Below are positions 9,366 through 17,238 of a stretch of DNA of 37,116 nt, one piece after another (position 1 is the first letter of the stretch; each line of letters opens with the position of its first letter). The position numbers and the translations under genes were made by a program. Source of the DNA: Candidatus Mediterraneibacter intestinavium (GTDB lineage: Bacteria; Bacillota; Clostridia; Lachnospirales; Lachnospiraceae); NCBI GenBank assembly GCA_019119205.1, contig DWXK01000018.1, positions 1 through 37,116 on the forward strand, read 5' to 3'. The notes below the pieces were generated by a model. That model was not told the origin of the DNA, did no database searches, and worked only from the letters and a program-made list of their open reading frames with translations.

Positions 9366-9536
9366 ACGTAGATAGAGGTTGCATTTTTCATTAGTAAGAT
9401 GACGGATGTATCAGGGGCAGACGAACTCATTCGAAAGGGAAAGATGCCGAAAGAGTAATGAACCTGAGGCTTTATTCTTGGGCATGGCGCAAACAGCGAC
9501 ATGACTGTCATCGCAGGATGGAGAGCTATCTGATCT
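9366..9536 (+). ncRNA. lysine riboswitch (L-box)
   Basis: The segment starts with GATAGAGGTTGCA and ends with GGATGGAGAGCTATCT, pairing as P1. Between them are AGTA, CGAAAGGG, a TGCCGAAAGAG block and ACTGTCATCGCAGGATGGAG, all recognised L-box core elements. It lies between a strong promoter and an intrinsic terminator, upstream of dapA, the usual setting for lysine feedback on diaminopimelate/lysine synthesis. Lysine binding should favour the terminator. Confidence 0.93.
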
Positions 9537-9557
9537 ATACGGAAAAGTATATTTTGG

Positions 9558-9582
9558 AACGGCGCATCTTGCCGTTTCTTTT
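9558..9582 (+). terminator. riboswitch-controlled terminator
   Basis: AACGGC and GCCGTT form a short hairpin followed by TCTTTT, placed between the L-box and the dapA ribosome site. It is the expression platform of the lysine riboswitch. Confidence 0.85.
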
Positions 9583-9615
9583 ACTGTTCACCAGCATATG
9601 AAGGAGGAAGAAAGA

Positions 9616-10500
9616 ATGGCAATTTTTAAAGGCGCAGGAGTGGCGATCGTCACACCAATGAAAGACAATTTAGAGATCAATTATGATAAACTCGATGAGA
9701 TGCTTGAGGAGCAGATCGCAGGCGGCACTGACTCCATCATCATCTGCGGGACTACCGGCGAATCCGCTACCATGACCGAGGCGGAGCACAGCGAGGTGAT
9801 CCGCTTTGCGATCGAGAGGGTGAACCACAGGATCCCCGTTATCGCGGGAACAGGTTCTAACTGTACCCGAACAGCGATCGAACTGTCCAAAGAAGCGGAA
9901 AAGGATGGAGCAGACGGACTGCTCCTCGTAACTCCTTACTATAATAAAGCAACACAGAACGGACTTGCAGCTCACTATACAGCGATCTGCAATGAAGTAA
10001 AGATCCCGGCGATCCTCTACAATGTGCCAAGCCGTACCGGATGTTCCATCCAGCCTCAGACTCTGGCACGCCTTGTAAAAGACGTTGACAACATCGTCGG
10101 CGTAAAAGAAGCTTCCGGAAACATCGGAACAGTTGCTGAGATCATGCATCTGTGCGACGGGAACATCGACCTGTACTCAGGAAATGACGATCAGGTCGTA
10201 CCGCTCCTCTCCCTCGGCGGGATCGGAGTCATCTCCGTTCTGTCCAATGTTGCTCCGACTTACGTACACGACATGGTATACAGATACCTGTCCGGAGACA
10301 CGGAGGGAAGCTGTAAGATGCAGCTCGATGCGATCCCGATGTGCAACGCTTTGTTCTGCGAAGTAAACCCGATCCCGGTGAAAGCCGCGCTGAACATGAT
10401 GGGCAAGGAAGTGGGACCGCTGCGTGCACCGCTGACAGAAATGGAAGATGCTCACAAAGAGGTGCTCAGAAAAGCTATGACAGACTTTGGCCTTCTGTAA
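9616..10500 (+). CDS. dapA: 4-hydroxy-tetrahydrodipicolinate synthase
   Basis: Class I aldolase that condenses pyruvate with aspartate semialdehyde, the first committed step to diaminopimelate and lysine. The product is 294 residues. Schiff-base lysine K164 is in VGVKEASGN, the catalytic tyrosines Y109 (TPYYN) and Y135 (LYNVPSRTG) are present, and GTTGES holds the threonine pair. The ATG at 9616 follows AAGGAGG; an ATG six codons earlier lies before that site. Control by the upstream lysine riboswitch supports a true DapA rather than an N-acetylneuraminate lyase relative. Confidence 0.96.
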   Translation: MAIFKGAGVAIVTPMKDNLEINYDKLDEMLEEQIAGGTDSIIICGTTGESATMTEAEHSEVIRFAIERVNHRIPVIAGTGSNCTRTAIELSKEAEKDGADGLLLVTPYYNKATQNGLAAHYTAICNEVKIPAILYNVPSRTGCSIQPQTLARLVKDVDNIVGVKEASGNIGTVAEIMHLCDGNIDLYSGNDDQVVPLLSLGGIGVISVLSNVAPTYVHDMVYRYLSGDTEGSCKMQLDAIPMCNALFCEVNPIPVKAALNMMGKEVGPLRAPLTEMEDAHKEVLRKAMTDFGLL

Positions 10501-10516
10501 ACAGGAAAAAGTTCTT

Positions 10517-10555
10517 AAAAAGGGACGCCGTCAATCTGACCGCGTCCCCTTTTTT
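10517..10555. terminator. bidirectional terminator dapA/degV
   Basis: GGGACGC (10522-10528) pairs with GCGTCCC (10542-10548), with an A-run on the left and a T-run on the right. It works for dapA on + and can also serve degV on -. Confidence 0.88.
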
Positions 10556-10591
10556 CATTGTCTGTTTCTCTTCTGTGCCTCAACATTCCGG

Positions 10592-11464
10592 TCAGGCACG
10601 CTTTTTCCCATAGTGGACAAGCCCTACCACGCCCGGTCCGGCATGTGTCCCGATACTCGGACTCACATCATTGATGACAACGTTCGTAAAGCCCATATCT
10701 TTCACCATCTGCGCCACATTCTCCGCCTCGTCCAGGCAGTCTCCGTGAAGCACCGCCACCATGCGGTCCTTGCCGTAAGCATCCAGCTCCAGCGACTCCT
10801 CCATCCGTGTCACCAGCGTCTTCAGTGATTTTTTTCTTCCTCTTACAGTCCCGTCAGACTTCAGCTCGCCGGAAGCTGTCACTGTCAGGATCGGCTTGAT
10901 GTTCACAAGGCTTCCCACGACCGCTGTCGTCTTTGACACACGCCCGCCTCTCTGAAGATGGTTCAGATCGTTCACTGTAAATGACACATTGACATGGTCA
11001 CGCTCTTTTTCCAGCACCTCATAAACTTCGTCCATGCTCTTTCCCTCTTTCCAGAGTTCTATCGCGCGATAGACAGACACACCCTCGCCCAGAGATGCAT
11101 TCAGCGAATCAAATACTCTGATCTTCCGCTCCGGATACTCCTCCAGAAGCTCATTTGCCGTCATCATCACATTGTTGCAGCTTCCGCTTAACGCACTCGA
11201 AAAGGCAATGTGTAATATATCCTTTCCCTCTTTTAAGATCTTCTCAAATCTCTCGCGGATCACCGCAGGATTGTTTGCCTGAGACTTCGGCAGTTCTCCC
11301 TTTCTCATAGTCTCGTAAAACTCATGAGGCGGCATGTTCAGTTCATCCCCGTATACCGTATCTCCGAACGAATAATACTGCGGGATGATAGTAAGATCGT
11401 TTTCTTTGATAAACTCCGGCAGCACGTCGGAGTTCGAATCTGTAGTGATCACATAATCAGACAT
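10592..11464 (-). CDS. degV: DegV family fatty-acid-binding protein
   Basis: A 290-residue DegV/FakB-type protein, a family that binds a fatty acid and, in some members, presents it to the FakA kinase. The N-terminal TTDSNSD motif and the central FSSALSGSCNN and GGRVSKTTA segments are typical. The start was taken at the ATG of MSDYVITTD (11464), behind ACAGGAGG; the longer in-frame version begins in a region that reads as promoter and leader. No fakA gene is present here, so the phospholipid role is a family inference. Confidence 0.9.
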   Translation of the reverse strand: MSDYVITTDSNSDVLPEFIKENDLTIIPQYYSFGDTVYGDELNMPPHEFYETMRKGELPKSQANNPAVIRERFEKILKEGKDILHIAFSSALSGSCNNVMMTANELLEEYPERKIRVFDSLNASLGEGVSVYRAIELWKEGKSMDEVYEVLEKERDHVNVSFTVNDLNHLQRGGRVSKTTAVVGSLVNIKPILTVTASGELKSDGTVRGRKKSLKTLVTRMEESLELDAYGKDRMVAVLHGDCLDEAENVAQMVKDMGFTNVVINDVSPSIGTHAGPGVVGLVHYGKKRA

Positions 11465-11528
11465 CTTCTCTTTTTTCCTCCTGTCAAACCTTTTTGCCCT
11501 GACCATGTAAAACCAGGTACCGATAAAT

Positions 11529-11557
11529 ATTATATCAACACCGTTTCCACACAACAA
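11529..11557 (-). promoter_or_regulatory. predicted degV promoter
   Basis: Minus-strand TTGTTG (11552-11557), 17-base spacer, perfect TATAAT (11529-11534), about 65 bases before the degV ATG. This supports the shorter degV start. Confidence 0.7.
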
Positions 11558-11623
11558 GAGCATTCTCATTTTTGTTTTTTGAGTATTTTGATACCTTTAT
11601 TGATACCCTTTAATCTTACGGAT

Positions 11624-11664
11624 AAAAGAAAAACCAGAAACGCTTGTTTTTCAAGCATTTCTGG
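11624..11664 (-). terminator. terminator of tRNA-Trp
   Basis: Minus-strand CCAGAAATGCTTG pairs with CAAGCGTTTCTGG around a 5-base loop (one wobble), followed by TTTTTCTTTT. It begins 12 bases after the tRNA 3' end. Confidence 0.9.
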
Positions 11665-11675
11665 CTCTTTTTAAA

Positions 11676-11746
11676 CAGGGGATGAGAGAATCGAACTCCC
11701 ACCAAAGGTTTTGGAGACCCCTATCATACCATTTGACCAATCCCCT
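11676..11746 (-). tRNA. trnW: tRNA-Trp (anticodon CCA)
   Basis: A 71-base cloverleaf. The acceptor arms AGGGGAT/ATCCCCT pair fully, the anticodon stem GGGGT/ACCTT holds the loop CTCCAAA with anticodon CCA, and the T arm GGGAG/CTCTC encloses TTCGATT. The discriminator is G, as usual for tRNA-Trp, and no CCA tail is encoded. It has its own promoter and terminator and is a single-gene unit. Confidence 0.96.
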
Positions 11747-11780
11747 ATATGGCGACTTGCCATCCGCAAGTCACTTGTAT

Positions 11781-11809
11781 AGTATACTGTGTATAAGTGT
11801 ATTTGTCAA
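11781..11809 (-). promoter_or_regulatory. promoter of tRNA-Trp
   Basis: Minus-strand TTGACA (11804-11809), exactly 17 bases, TATACT (11781-11786). The tRNA 5' end lies 35 bases after the -10. Confidence 0.88.
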
Positions 11810-11841
11810 GAAATTTTCTTTTTTTCTTTCCACAAATCGTA

Positions 11842-11886
11842 ACAGTTCAGCCATGCACCAGGACAAAAGCTGCATGGCTGAACTGT
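11842..11886 (-). terminator. stem-loop after the nuclease gene
   Basis: A perfect 16-bp stem (ACAGTTCAGCCATGCA and its complement) with a 13-base loop begins 11 bases past the nuclease stop. The following bases are not a good T-run on either strand, so it may be an mRNA-end stabiliser rather than a classical terminator. Confidence 0.6.
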
Positions 11887-11896
11887 TGCTGACCTC

Positions 11897-12904
11897 TTAA
11901 GGATCACATCTCCCGCAGGGCTCATATCCCTGCGCGATCACTTCTTCCCTTGTCCCGTTAAACTCCTCACGGTTCTTCTCCTTGATATCCGCTGCCCCGG
12001 AGCAGTCCGGGAGATGGAATTTATGGGTGTTTTTATTGAGGATATAGGTCTGTTCCTCCGCTGCGGCCGTGTCCGCTTCTGAGCTGTCTGTCTCTTTCCT
12101 GGCAGACTCCGCTGTCTGCGCTTCCTGCTCTGCCTTTTCTTCCTCCGTCATCTCCCAGTTATCCCCGGTCGCATAGTCGATCGTGATATCGGGCTGTACG
12201 TTGTAAACATAGACATTAAAGCAGATCCCCGCGCCGCCGTCCTCCACGGACTCTGCCTCCATCTGGACTCCGGATGCCACCAGGTCTTCTCCTTCGAAGA
12301 CCGGAGTGACGCGGTACATTACGTGGTTTTCCGTTTCATGTACATAGTCTGCGACCATATCTTCAAAGGGAAGCATCCCTTCTGTATTCATATAGCGGGT
12401 CCCTGTGATCAGGTTCTCTTTGTTGGCATTCTCCCCGGAAAGCTGATAGCCGATCAGATGGCACCGGTTATACAGATAGCCGCCATCCACAGTATCATAC
12501 GTCTCGTTTTTCCAGCCGGTAGGCTTCACCTCACTGATGCCCTCTCTTTCATCCGTGGGCATCAACTCTTCCCCGACACATGCCTCCGCCTCCCCGCATC
12601 GTCCCAGTTCATCCAGTTCACTGTACTCTTCATAAGCTTCTGTGGTCAGTTCTTCCTCTGTGAAATCCGGCTGGTTCTCATTGATCTCTACGTATGGTTC
12701 CCCGCTGTATTCCGGAACCTCGGCGACCGTTTCGTACTCGCTGGCCTGAACCGATGACGTTCTTGACGCTGTATCCGTATAGACTTCTGCGCTGCCGCAG
12801 GCAGTCAGTATAAGCGTAAGCGCCATACTTAGCGCCGGCAGAGTGCTTCTCCATTTCTTTTCCGGCTGCTTTTCCATTTTCTTCTCTGTTTCCCGTTTTC
12901 GCAT
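11897..12904 (-). CDS. lipoprotein DNA/RNA non-specific endonuclease with C-terminal Cys/His motif
   Basis: A 335-residue predicted surface lipoprotein. A basic N-terminus and hydrophobic segment end in the lipobox LTAC near residue 38. An acidic linker follows (about 40-120), then a nuclease domain of the Endonuclea_NS_2/EndA group with GGYLYNRCHLIGYQL (catalytic His) and NLITGTRYMN. The last 45 residues contain HLPDC and CGRC, like the small zinc-binding domain of Ada. It probably degrades extracellular nucleic acid for nutrition or DNA uptake. The ATG at 12904 follows a GGGAG; a later ATG (MEKQPEKK) is an alternative start. No competence genes are adjacent. Confidence 0.85.
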   Translation of the reverse strand: MRKRETEKKMEKQPEKKWRSTLPALSMALTLILTACGSAEVYTDTASRTSSVQASEYETVAEVPEYSGEPYVEINENQPDFTEEELTTEAYEEYSELDELGRCGEAEACVGEELMPTDEREGISEVKPTGWKNETYDTVDGGYLYNRCHLIGYQLSGENANKENLITGTRYMNTEGMLPFEDMVADYVHETENHVMYRVTPVFEGEDLVASGVQMEAESVEDGGAGICFNVYVYNVQPDITIDYATGDNWEMTEEEKAEQEAQTAESARKETDSSEADTAAAEEQTYILNKNTHKFHLPDCSGAADIKEKNREEFNGTREEVIAQGYEPCGRCDP

Positions 12905-12937
12905 TTTGTCTCCCTTTTTCTCCCCTGTGATCATATT

Positions 12938-13102
12938 TTACGATTCACTGTGACCACTTGAATCACCGGAAGTGCCGAATGGCATGTTCCGGAATCCTAA
13001 GCGGCCGCCCAGGTCTCGGGCAAGCCCGGACTTTGGTCCGCCGCAGTCACAAAAACAGCTCAAGATGTCTGCCACCTCGAGCTGTATCGCTGCATTTTCC
13101 AT
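12938..13102 (-). CDS. small ORF, Cys-rich segment, unknown
   Basis: A 54-codon ORF starting MENAAIQLEVADILSC and containing CFCDCGG. Its frame is open for 17 further codons upstream with protein-like composition (DPEEDKQKK). The ribosome site is weak (AGAAGA). It lies 10 bases downstream of the next small ORF in a different frame, so it may be the second half of a frameshifted gene. No family recognised. Confidence 0.25.
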   Translation of the reverse strand: MENAAIQLEVADILSCFCDCGGPKSGLARDLGGRLGFRNMPFGTSGDSSGHSES

Positions 13103-13112
13103 TTTCTTCTGC

Positions 13113-13274
13113 TTATCTTCTTCCGGGTCTCTGCCTTCTGTCCGGTGTTTCTACCGGAACGCGCACCCGCACCGGTTCTCTGATCAGTCCCGGGAACAGT
13201 CCGTTCAGGACTTCTTTCAGCTTCTTTCCATAATCATTGTATAAGATAAACATGTAAAAGTAATATTTCAGCAT
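13113..13274 (-). CDS. small protein, 53 residues, unknown
   Basis: The ATG at 13274 is preceded by a full AGGAGGT six bases away, the best evidence that this is translated. The product starts with an aromatic, hydrophobic stretch (MLKYYFYMFILYNDYGKK) and ends in an Arg/Pro-rich tail that looks like out-of-frame reading. No family recognised. See the finding on a possible frameshift with the ORF just downstream. Confidence 0.45.
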   Translation of the reverse strand: MLKYYFYMFILYNDYGKKLKEVLNGLFPGLIREPVRVRVPVETPDRRQRPGRR

Positions 13275-13383
13275 ATTGGAACCTCCTCTTTCATCTATGA
13301 AATGCATTTTAACAGAAGATTCCTGATCTGTCAGTGACTTTATCACTTATTTTAGAATTGTTTATACTTTATTTATCCCTTTC

Positions 13384-14172
13384 TTACTTTTCCCTCTCAT
13401 AAAGGAAACGGATATGCTCATATACTTCGTTGAAATCGATCCTGCACTCCCCATTCCAGATCCTGACCGGGAGTACCGTGTCAAACCCGTAGATCGTCGG
13501 GTAATCCTCCGTCTCAAAATCGTATACGATGACCTTTTTCTGCTCCGGGTCGATCATCCAGTACTCTCTCACTCCTGCTGACATATATTTGTGCAGCTTG
13601 ATGACAGAATCTCTTCTCTTCGAAGATTTGGAAAGCACCTCCACGACAAAATCGGGCGCACCGTAAACACACCGGTTGATAATCTTATCCCGGTCGCAGA
13701 CGATGATCACATCGGGCTGCACCATGGTCTTGTCATCGCAGTCGATCTGCACGTCCAGCGGAGAGATCATCGGCATACAGTTTCCTTTCTTCTCCAGCAC
13801 ATGGCTGAGCAGTTTGCTATAAATAAAGCCTGCGATCAGCTGATGGGCGGAGGTAGGAGCCGCCATCGTATAGATCACTCCGTCTATCAGTTCCACGCGG
13901 ATATCATCCGGCAGCAGCTCGTAATCCTCGCGGGTATATTCTCCCTGAGGTTTTTTCAGGTAATTTTTCAGCGGCTCACGGAGAACCCTTCCTTCTCCTC
14001 CGCTCTCTCCCAGTACCTGCTCCAGTGCCATGATCGTCTCATAACGCGGCGTCAGGGTCACCCCGCCGAGTACCTTCTGCACAGTCCCCAGGGGCACACC
14101 GGACATCTCCGCGATCTGCACATACGTATATCCCAGTTCCTTTTTCCGTTCCTGCAGTTCTTTTACTGTCAT
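13384..14172 (-). CDS. XRE-type helix-turn-helix fused to Uma2 family nuclease domain
   Basis: A 262-residue two-domain protein. Residues 1-60 resemble an XRE/Cro helix-turn-helix (YTYVQIAEMSGVPLGTVQKVLGG). Residues 75-260 are a Uma2 (DUF820) domain of the PD-(D/E)xK nuclease fold, with ELIDGVIY, QIDCDDKTMVQPDVIIVCD, GAPDFVVEVLS and GVREYWMIDP. The Uma2 family is widespread and its role is not established. The ATG follows AAGGAG. Another Uma2 gene lies at the right edge of this window. It is a single gene with no obvious partner. Confidence 0.88.
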   Translation of the reverse strand: MTVKELQERKKELGYTYVQIAEMSGVPLGTVQKVLGGVTLTPRYETIMALEQVLGESGGEGRVLREPLKNYLKKPQGEYTREDYELLPDDIRVELIDGVIYTMAAPTSAHQLIAGFIYSKLLSHVLEKKGNCMPMISPLDVQIDCDDKTMVQPDVIIVCDRDKIINRCVYGAPDFVVEVLSKSSKRRDSVIKLHKYMSAGVREYWMIDPEQKKVIVYDFETEDYPTIYGFDTVLPVRIWNGECRIDFNEVYEHIRFLYEREK

Positions 14173-14230
14173 CTCATCTCACTCCTTACCATATCCGCAG
14201 CAGAGCATGATATCGACAGACCACCATTTT

Positions 14231-14266
14231 ACTATACCGACTGTACTGACTATGCTGACTGTACCG
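14231..14266. repeat. 9-bp tandem repeat, four units
   Basis: ACTATACCG, ACTGTACTG, ACTATGCTG and ACTGTACCG run head to tail (consensus ACTRTRCYG). They lie in the 345-base gene-free stretch 14173-14517 between the Uma2 gene and the response regulator. The rest of that stretch is AT-rich and holds only the promoter at 14429. Confidence 0.7.
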
Positions 14267-14428
14267 TCTGAAGGTCCGCTGTCTTTCTGCCACCCTGTTT
14301 TATCCGTCACCGTTCCTGTGTTGCCTATATATCCACACTATCACCGTTTTTACCATTTATCAAGTTTTTATCACACATATTTTTAAATTTTTACCAAATA
14401 TGGATATTTTTTGGATATCTGTTTACAG

Positions 14429-14457
14429 TTGCATTCCTAAACGGAACTTACTAAAAT
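14429..14457 (+). promoter_or_regulatory. predicted promoter of the two-component/ABC module
   Basis: TTGCAT (14429-14434), 17-base spacer, TAAAAT (14452-14457), about 60 bases before the response regulator start. Moderate match. Confidence 0.5.
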
Positions 14458-14517
14458 AAATACGTCAGCTAAACAGAGATAATAACAACAGCTCAGGATA
14501 GTACAGGAGGCTTTACA

Positions 14518-15192
14518 GTGAAAAATATATTTATCATCGATGACGACGTCTGTATCGGAGATATGCTGGAAGAACTGCTCACCCGGGAGGGCTATGGCAC
14601 TGCCCGGGCATATTCCGGGACAGAGGCGCTTATGTATCTTTCTTCCAACAGACCGGACCTGATCCTTCTGGATCTTATGCTTCCGGGCTTAAGCGGGGAG
14701 GAACTGCTCCCTCTGATCCGAGATATCCCTGTCATCGTGGTCAGCGCCAAAACGGAAGTGAACGGCAAAGTGGAACTTCTCCTCGGCGGAGCATCAGACT
14801 ATATCACAAAACCATTCAATACAGAGGAGCTGCTTGCCCGGATCACGGTCCAGCTTAGAAAGGCTGCCGCCCCATCCCCTGCCTCCTCCGTACTGACCTA
14901 TGATGAGATACGAATGGATACAGATGCTCATACTGTGGAAGTAGGCAGTCTTCCGGTCCGCCTCACCCGCACAGAATATGCGATCCTCAAGCTGCTGATG
15001 CAGAATCCGTCTCAGGTCATAACAAAATCTGCCATGCTGGACCGGATCAGTGAAGACACGCCGGACTGTATGGAAAGCTCCCTCAAAGTCCATGTGAGCA
15101 ACCTTCGAAAGAAACTAAAAGAGGTCAATGGAAAGGATTATATCGAAGCGGTATGGGGGATTGGGTTCAAACTGAATGAAGATCTCGCCTGA
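14518..15192 (+). CDS. OmpR/PhoB family response regulator
   Basis: A 224-residue DNA-binding response regulator. The receiver domain has acidic residues D8-D10, the phosphoacceptor D52 in LILLDLMLPG and the lysine of SAKTEV. The winged-helix domain (about 128-222) has LTRTEYAILKLL and VHVSNLRKKL. The start is GTG at 14518 with ACAGGAGG upstream. It is followed by an ABC ATPase, a permease and a histidine kinase, the order seen in bacitracin/lantibiotic response modules. It probably binds the direct repeats at 15252-15293. Confidence 0.93.
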   Translation: MKNIFIIDDDVCIGDMLEELLTREGYGTARAYSGTEALMYLSSNRPDLILLDLMLPGLSGEELLPLIRDIPVIVVSAKTEVNGKVELLLGGASDYITKPFNTEELLARITVQLRKAAAPSPASSVLTYDEIRMDTDAHTVEVGSLPVRLTRTEYAILKLLMQNPSQVITKSAMLDRISEDTPDCMESSLKVHVSNLRKKLKEVNGKDYIEAVWGIGFKLNEDLA

Positions 15193-15251
15193 TAGGTCAT
15201 CGAACTTAAAGAATGCAGTCTCACCTGTGACCAGAGTCCCCCTGTATCAAT

Positions 15252-15308
15252 CTTTACTGTTTCTTTACTCTTTTCTTTACCGCTTTCTTAACCGGTACAG
15301 GATAGAAT
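15252..15308 (+). promoter_or_regulatory. likely response-regulator operator and -10 element before the ABC genes
   Basis: Four direct repeats CTTTACT, CTTTACT, CTTTACC and CTTAACC start at 15252, 15263, 15275 and 15287, that is 11-12 bases apart. Head-to-tail sites one helical turn apart are the normal binding pattern of OmpR-family regulators. A -10-like TAGAAT is at 15303-15308, with no good -35, so the promoter looks activator-dependent. Confidence 0.65.
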
Positions 15309-15380
15309 GTACATTGCCAGGCAGGCAGCGGCATCTTTTCATCCCGCTGTGCCTCACTTCATAAAAAGGAGGAAATATCA

Positions 15381-16295
15381 ATGGAATACATTCTCACGGC
15401 AGACTCGCTGAGTAAACATTACCGGCACTTCAAAGCGCTCAGCGACCTCTCCATCCATGTGCCGAAAGGCGCCATCTATGGCTTCATCGGAAAGAACGGC
15501 GCCGGAAAGACCACTCTCATCCGTCTGATCTGCGGACTGCAGGAGCCCACTTCAGGAAACTATGAACTTTACGGAGTCAAGAATACAGATTCCCGCATTC
15601 ACCGAAGCCGGCGCAGGATGGGCGCGGTCATAGAGACGCCGTCCATCTATATGGACATGACTGCGGAAGAAAACTTAAAAGAACAGTACCGCATCATCGG
15701 GCTTCCGGATTTTGACAGCATCCCGGAACTCCTGAAGCTGGCAGGGCTTGAAAACACAGGAAAGAAGAAAGCCAAAAACTTCTCTCTGGGAATGCGGCAG
15801 CGTCTGGGAATCGCTATTGCCCTTGCGGGAGACCCGGATTTTCTCGTGCTGGATGAACCCACCAACGGACTGGATCCCCAGGGTATCATTGAGATGCGCG
15901 AGCTGATCCTGAGGCTGAACAGGGAATATCAGATCACATTCCTCATCTCAAGCCATATCCTGGATGAACTTTCCCGTCTTGCCACCCATTACGGATTCAT
16001 CGACGGCGGGCATATGGTAAAAGAAATGAGCGCAAAAGAACTTGACGCGGCATGCCGCAAGTGCATCCGGGTGCAGGTCTCCGATATCCGGGCGCTCATC
16101 CGGGTGCTGGATGAGATGGGACTGGAATACAGCGTCCTCTCCGACACCATGGCAGATATTTTCGCCAGAGTCAACGTTTCAAAGTTCATCCATGCCCTGA
16201 GCCTGCAGGGCTGCGATATCATCTCTATGACAGAGCGCGAGGAGAGTCTGGAGAGCTATTACATCAATCTGATCGGAGGGAAGAGCCATGAATAA
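15381..16295 (+). CDS. ABC transporter ATP-binding protein (BcrA-like)
   Basis: A 304-residue ATPase. Walker A GKNGAGKTT is near residue 40, the signature FSLGMRQRLG near 135, Walker B FLVLDEPTNGLDP near 155, and a switch His lies in SSHILDE. The roughly 80-residue C-terminal extension resembles BcrA/LanF-type exporters that remove bacitracin or lantibiotics from the membrane. AAAGGAGG precedes the ATG. Its end overlaps the permease start by 8 bases, indicating translational coupling. Confidence 0.93.
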   Translation: MEYILTADSLSKHYRHFKALSDLSIHVPKGAIYGFIGKNGAGKTTLIRLICGLQEPTSGNYELYGVKNTDSRIHRSRRRMGAVIETPSIYMDMTAEENLKEQYRIIGLPDFDSIPELLKLAGLENTGKKKAKNFSLGMRQRLGIAIALAGDPDFLVLDEPTNGLDPQGIIEMRELILRLNREYQITFLISSHILDELSRLATHYGFIDGGHMVKEMSAKELDAACRKCIRVQVSDIRALIRVLDEMGLEYSVLSDTMADIFARVNVSKFIHALSLQGCDIISMTEREESLESYYINLIGGKSHE

Positions 16296-17127
16296 ACTGT
16301 TAGCCGCAAATTTTTCGAGACTTTTTAAAAACAAGGTGTTCTGGATCTGCTGTATCTTCGCATTCTGCTACGGAGTCTTTATGCAGACGATGAATTATCT
16401 CACCTCCATCGCATCCGGCGAAATCCCTCAGATCGATGACCTGTTCTTTTCCTTTGCGATCTGGACAGGGATCCTGCTCTCCGCATTCATCAGTCTTTTC
16501 CTGGGGACAGAATACAGCGACGGAACGATCCGCAACAAGCTTGTCATCGGTCACAGACGCCATGACATCTATCTCTCAAACCTGATCGTCTGCATCACGG
16601 CAGGAGCAGTCATGTATGCTATTAACCTTATCGCTTCCTTCGCAGTGGGAATCCCTCTGATGGGAGGATTTGATGCCGGCGCAGAACTGGTATTTGCCAC
16701 ATGTATCGGCATCCTGATAACTGCAGCAGCTTTTGCTTCAATCTGTACCATGATATCCATGCTGTGCCAGAACAAAGCCGCAGCTGCTGTCATCAACATC
16801 CTTCTTATCTTCCTGCTGCTCTTTGTCTCACTTTATATCCGCGCATGGCTGGAAGCTCCTGAGACGGTCACCACCCAGTCCGTTGTCATGGGCGAAAACG
16901 GCGTCAGTTCCATGACCACAGAGGAAGTTCCAAATCCAGTTTATCTGAGCGGGACAGCCCGGGAGACCTGCGAGTTCATTAACGATCTGCTCCCGACTGG
17001 TCAGGCGGTGCAGTTTACCAATATGGAGGCGGAAAACATTCCGCTTCTCTGCAGTTACTCTGCCGTCATCACAGCTGTGGCGGCAGGAGCCGGAACTATT
17101 TTGTTTACAAAGAAAGATATCAGATAG
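16288..17127 (+). CDS. ABC-2 type permease
   Basis: A 279-residue integral membrane protein with about six hydrophobic segments (near 15-35, 55-75, 100-125, 135-160, 165-190 and 250-272). A larger hydrophilic loop (about 192-245) lies before the last helix. It is the membrane partner of the preceding ATPase. In such modules the permease both exports the peptide and passes the signal to a kinase without a sensor domain. Substrate cannot be told from sequence. Confidence 0.88.
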   Translation: MNKLLAANFSRLFKNKVFWICCIFAFCYGVFMQTMNYLTSIASGEIPQIDDLFFSFAIWTGILLSAFISLFLGTEYSDGTIRNKLVIGHRRHDIYLSNLIVCITAGAVMYAINLIASFAVGIPLMGGFDAGAELVFATCIGILITAAAFASICTMISMLCQNKAAAAVINILLIFLLLFVSLYIRAWLEAPETVTTQSVVMGENGVSSMTTEEVPNPVYLSGTARETCEFINDLLPTGQAVQFTNMEAENIPLLCSYSAVITAVAAGAGTILFTKKDIR

Positions 17128-17238
17128 CCACTATCTCCCCGCCGGATGAAAGACGGACAGTCTCTATAGATAGACTGATCTCTGCAGACAGAACGCTCCC
17201 TGCGGATAAAATAATAAAAAACATACTCGGAGGTTATT

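Noticed and set aside
13075-13120. CAGCTC...GAGCTG inverted repeat as a terminator
   Set aside because: The inner pairing is poor and no T-run follows.
12958-13233. 91-codon open frame on +
   Set aside because: Low-complexity Arg/Ser/Pro translation with no ribosome site; overlaps better minus-strand ORFs.
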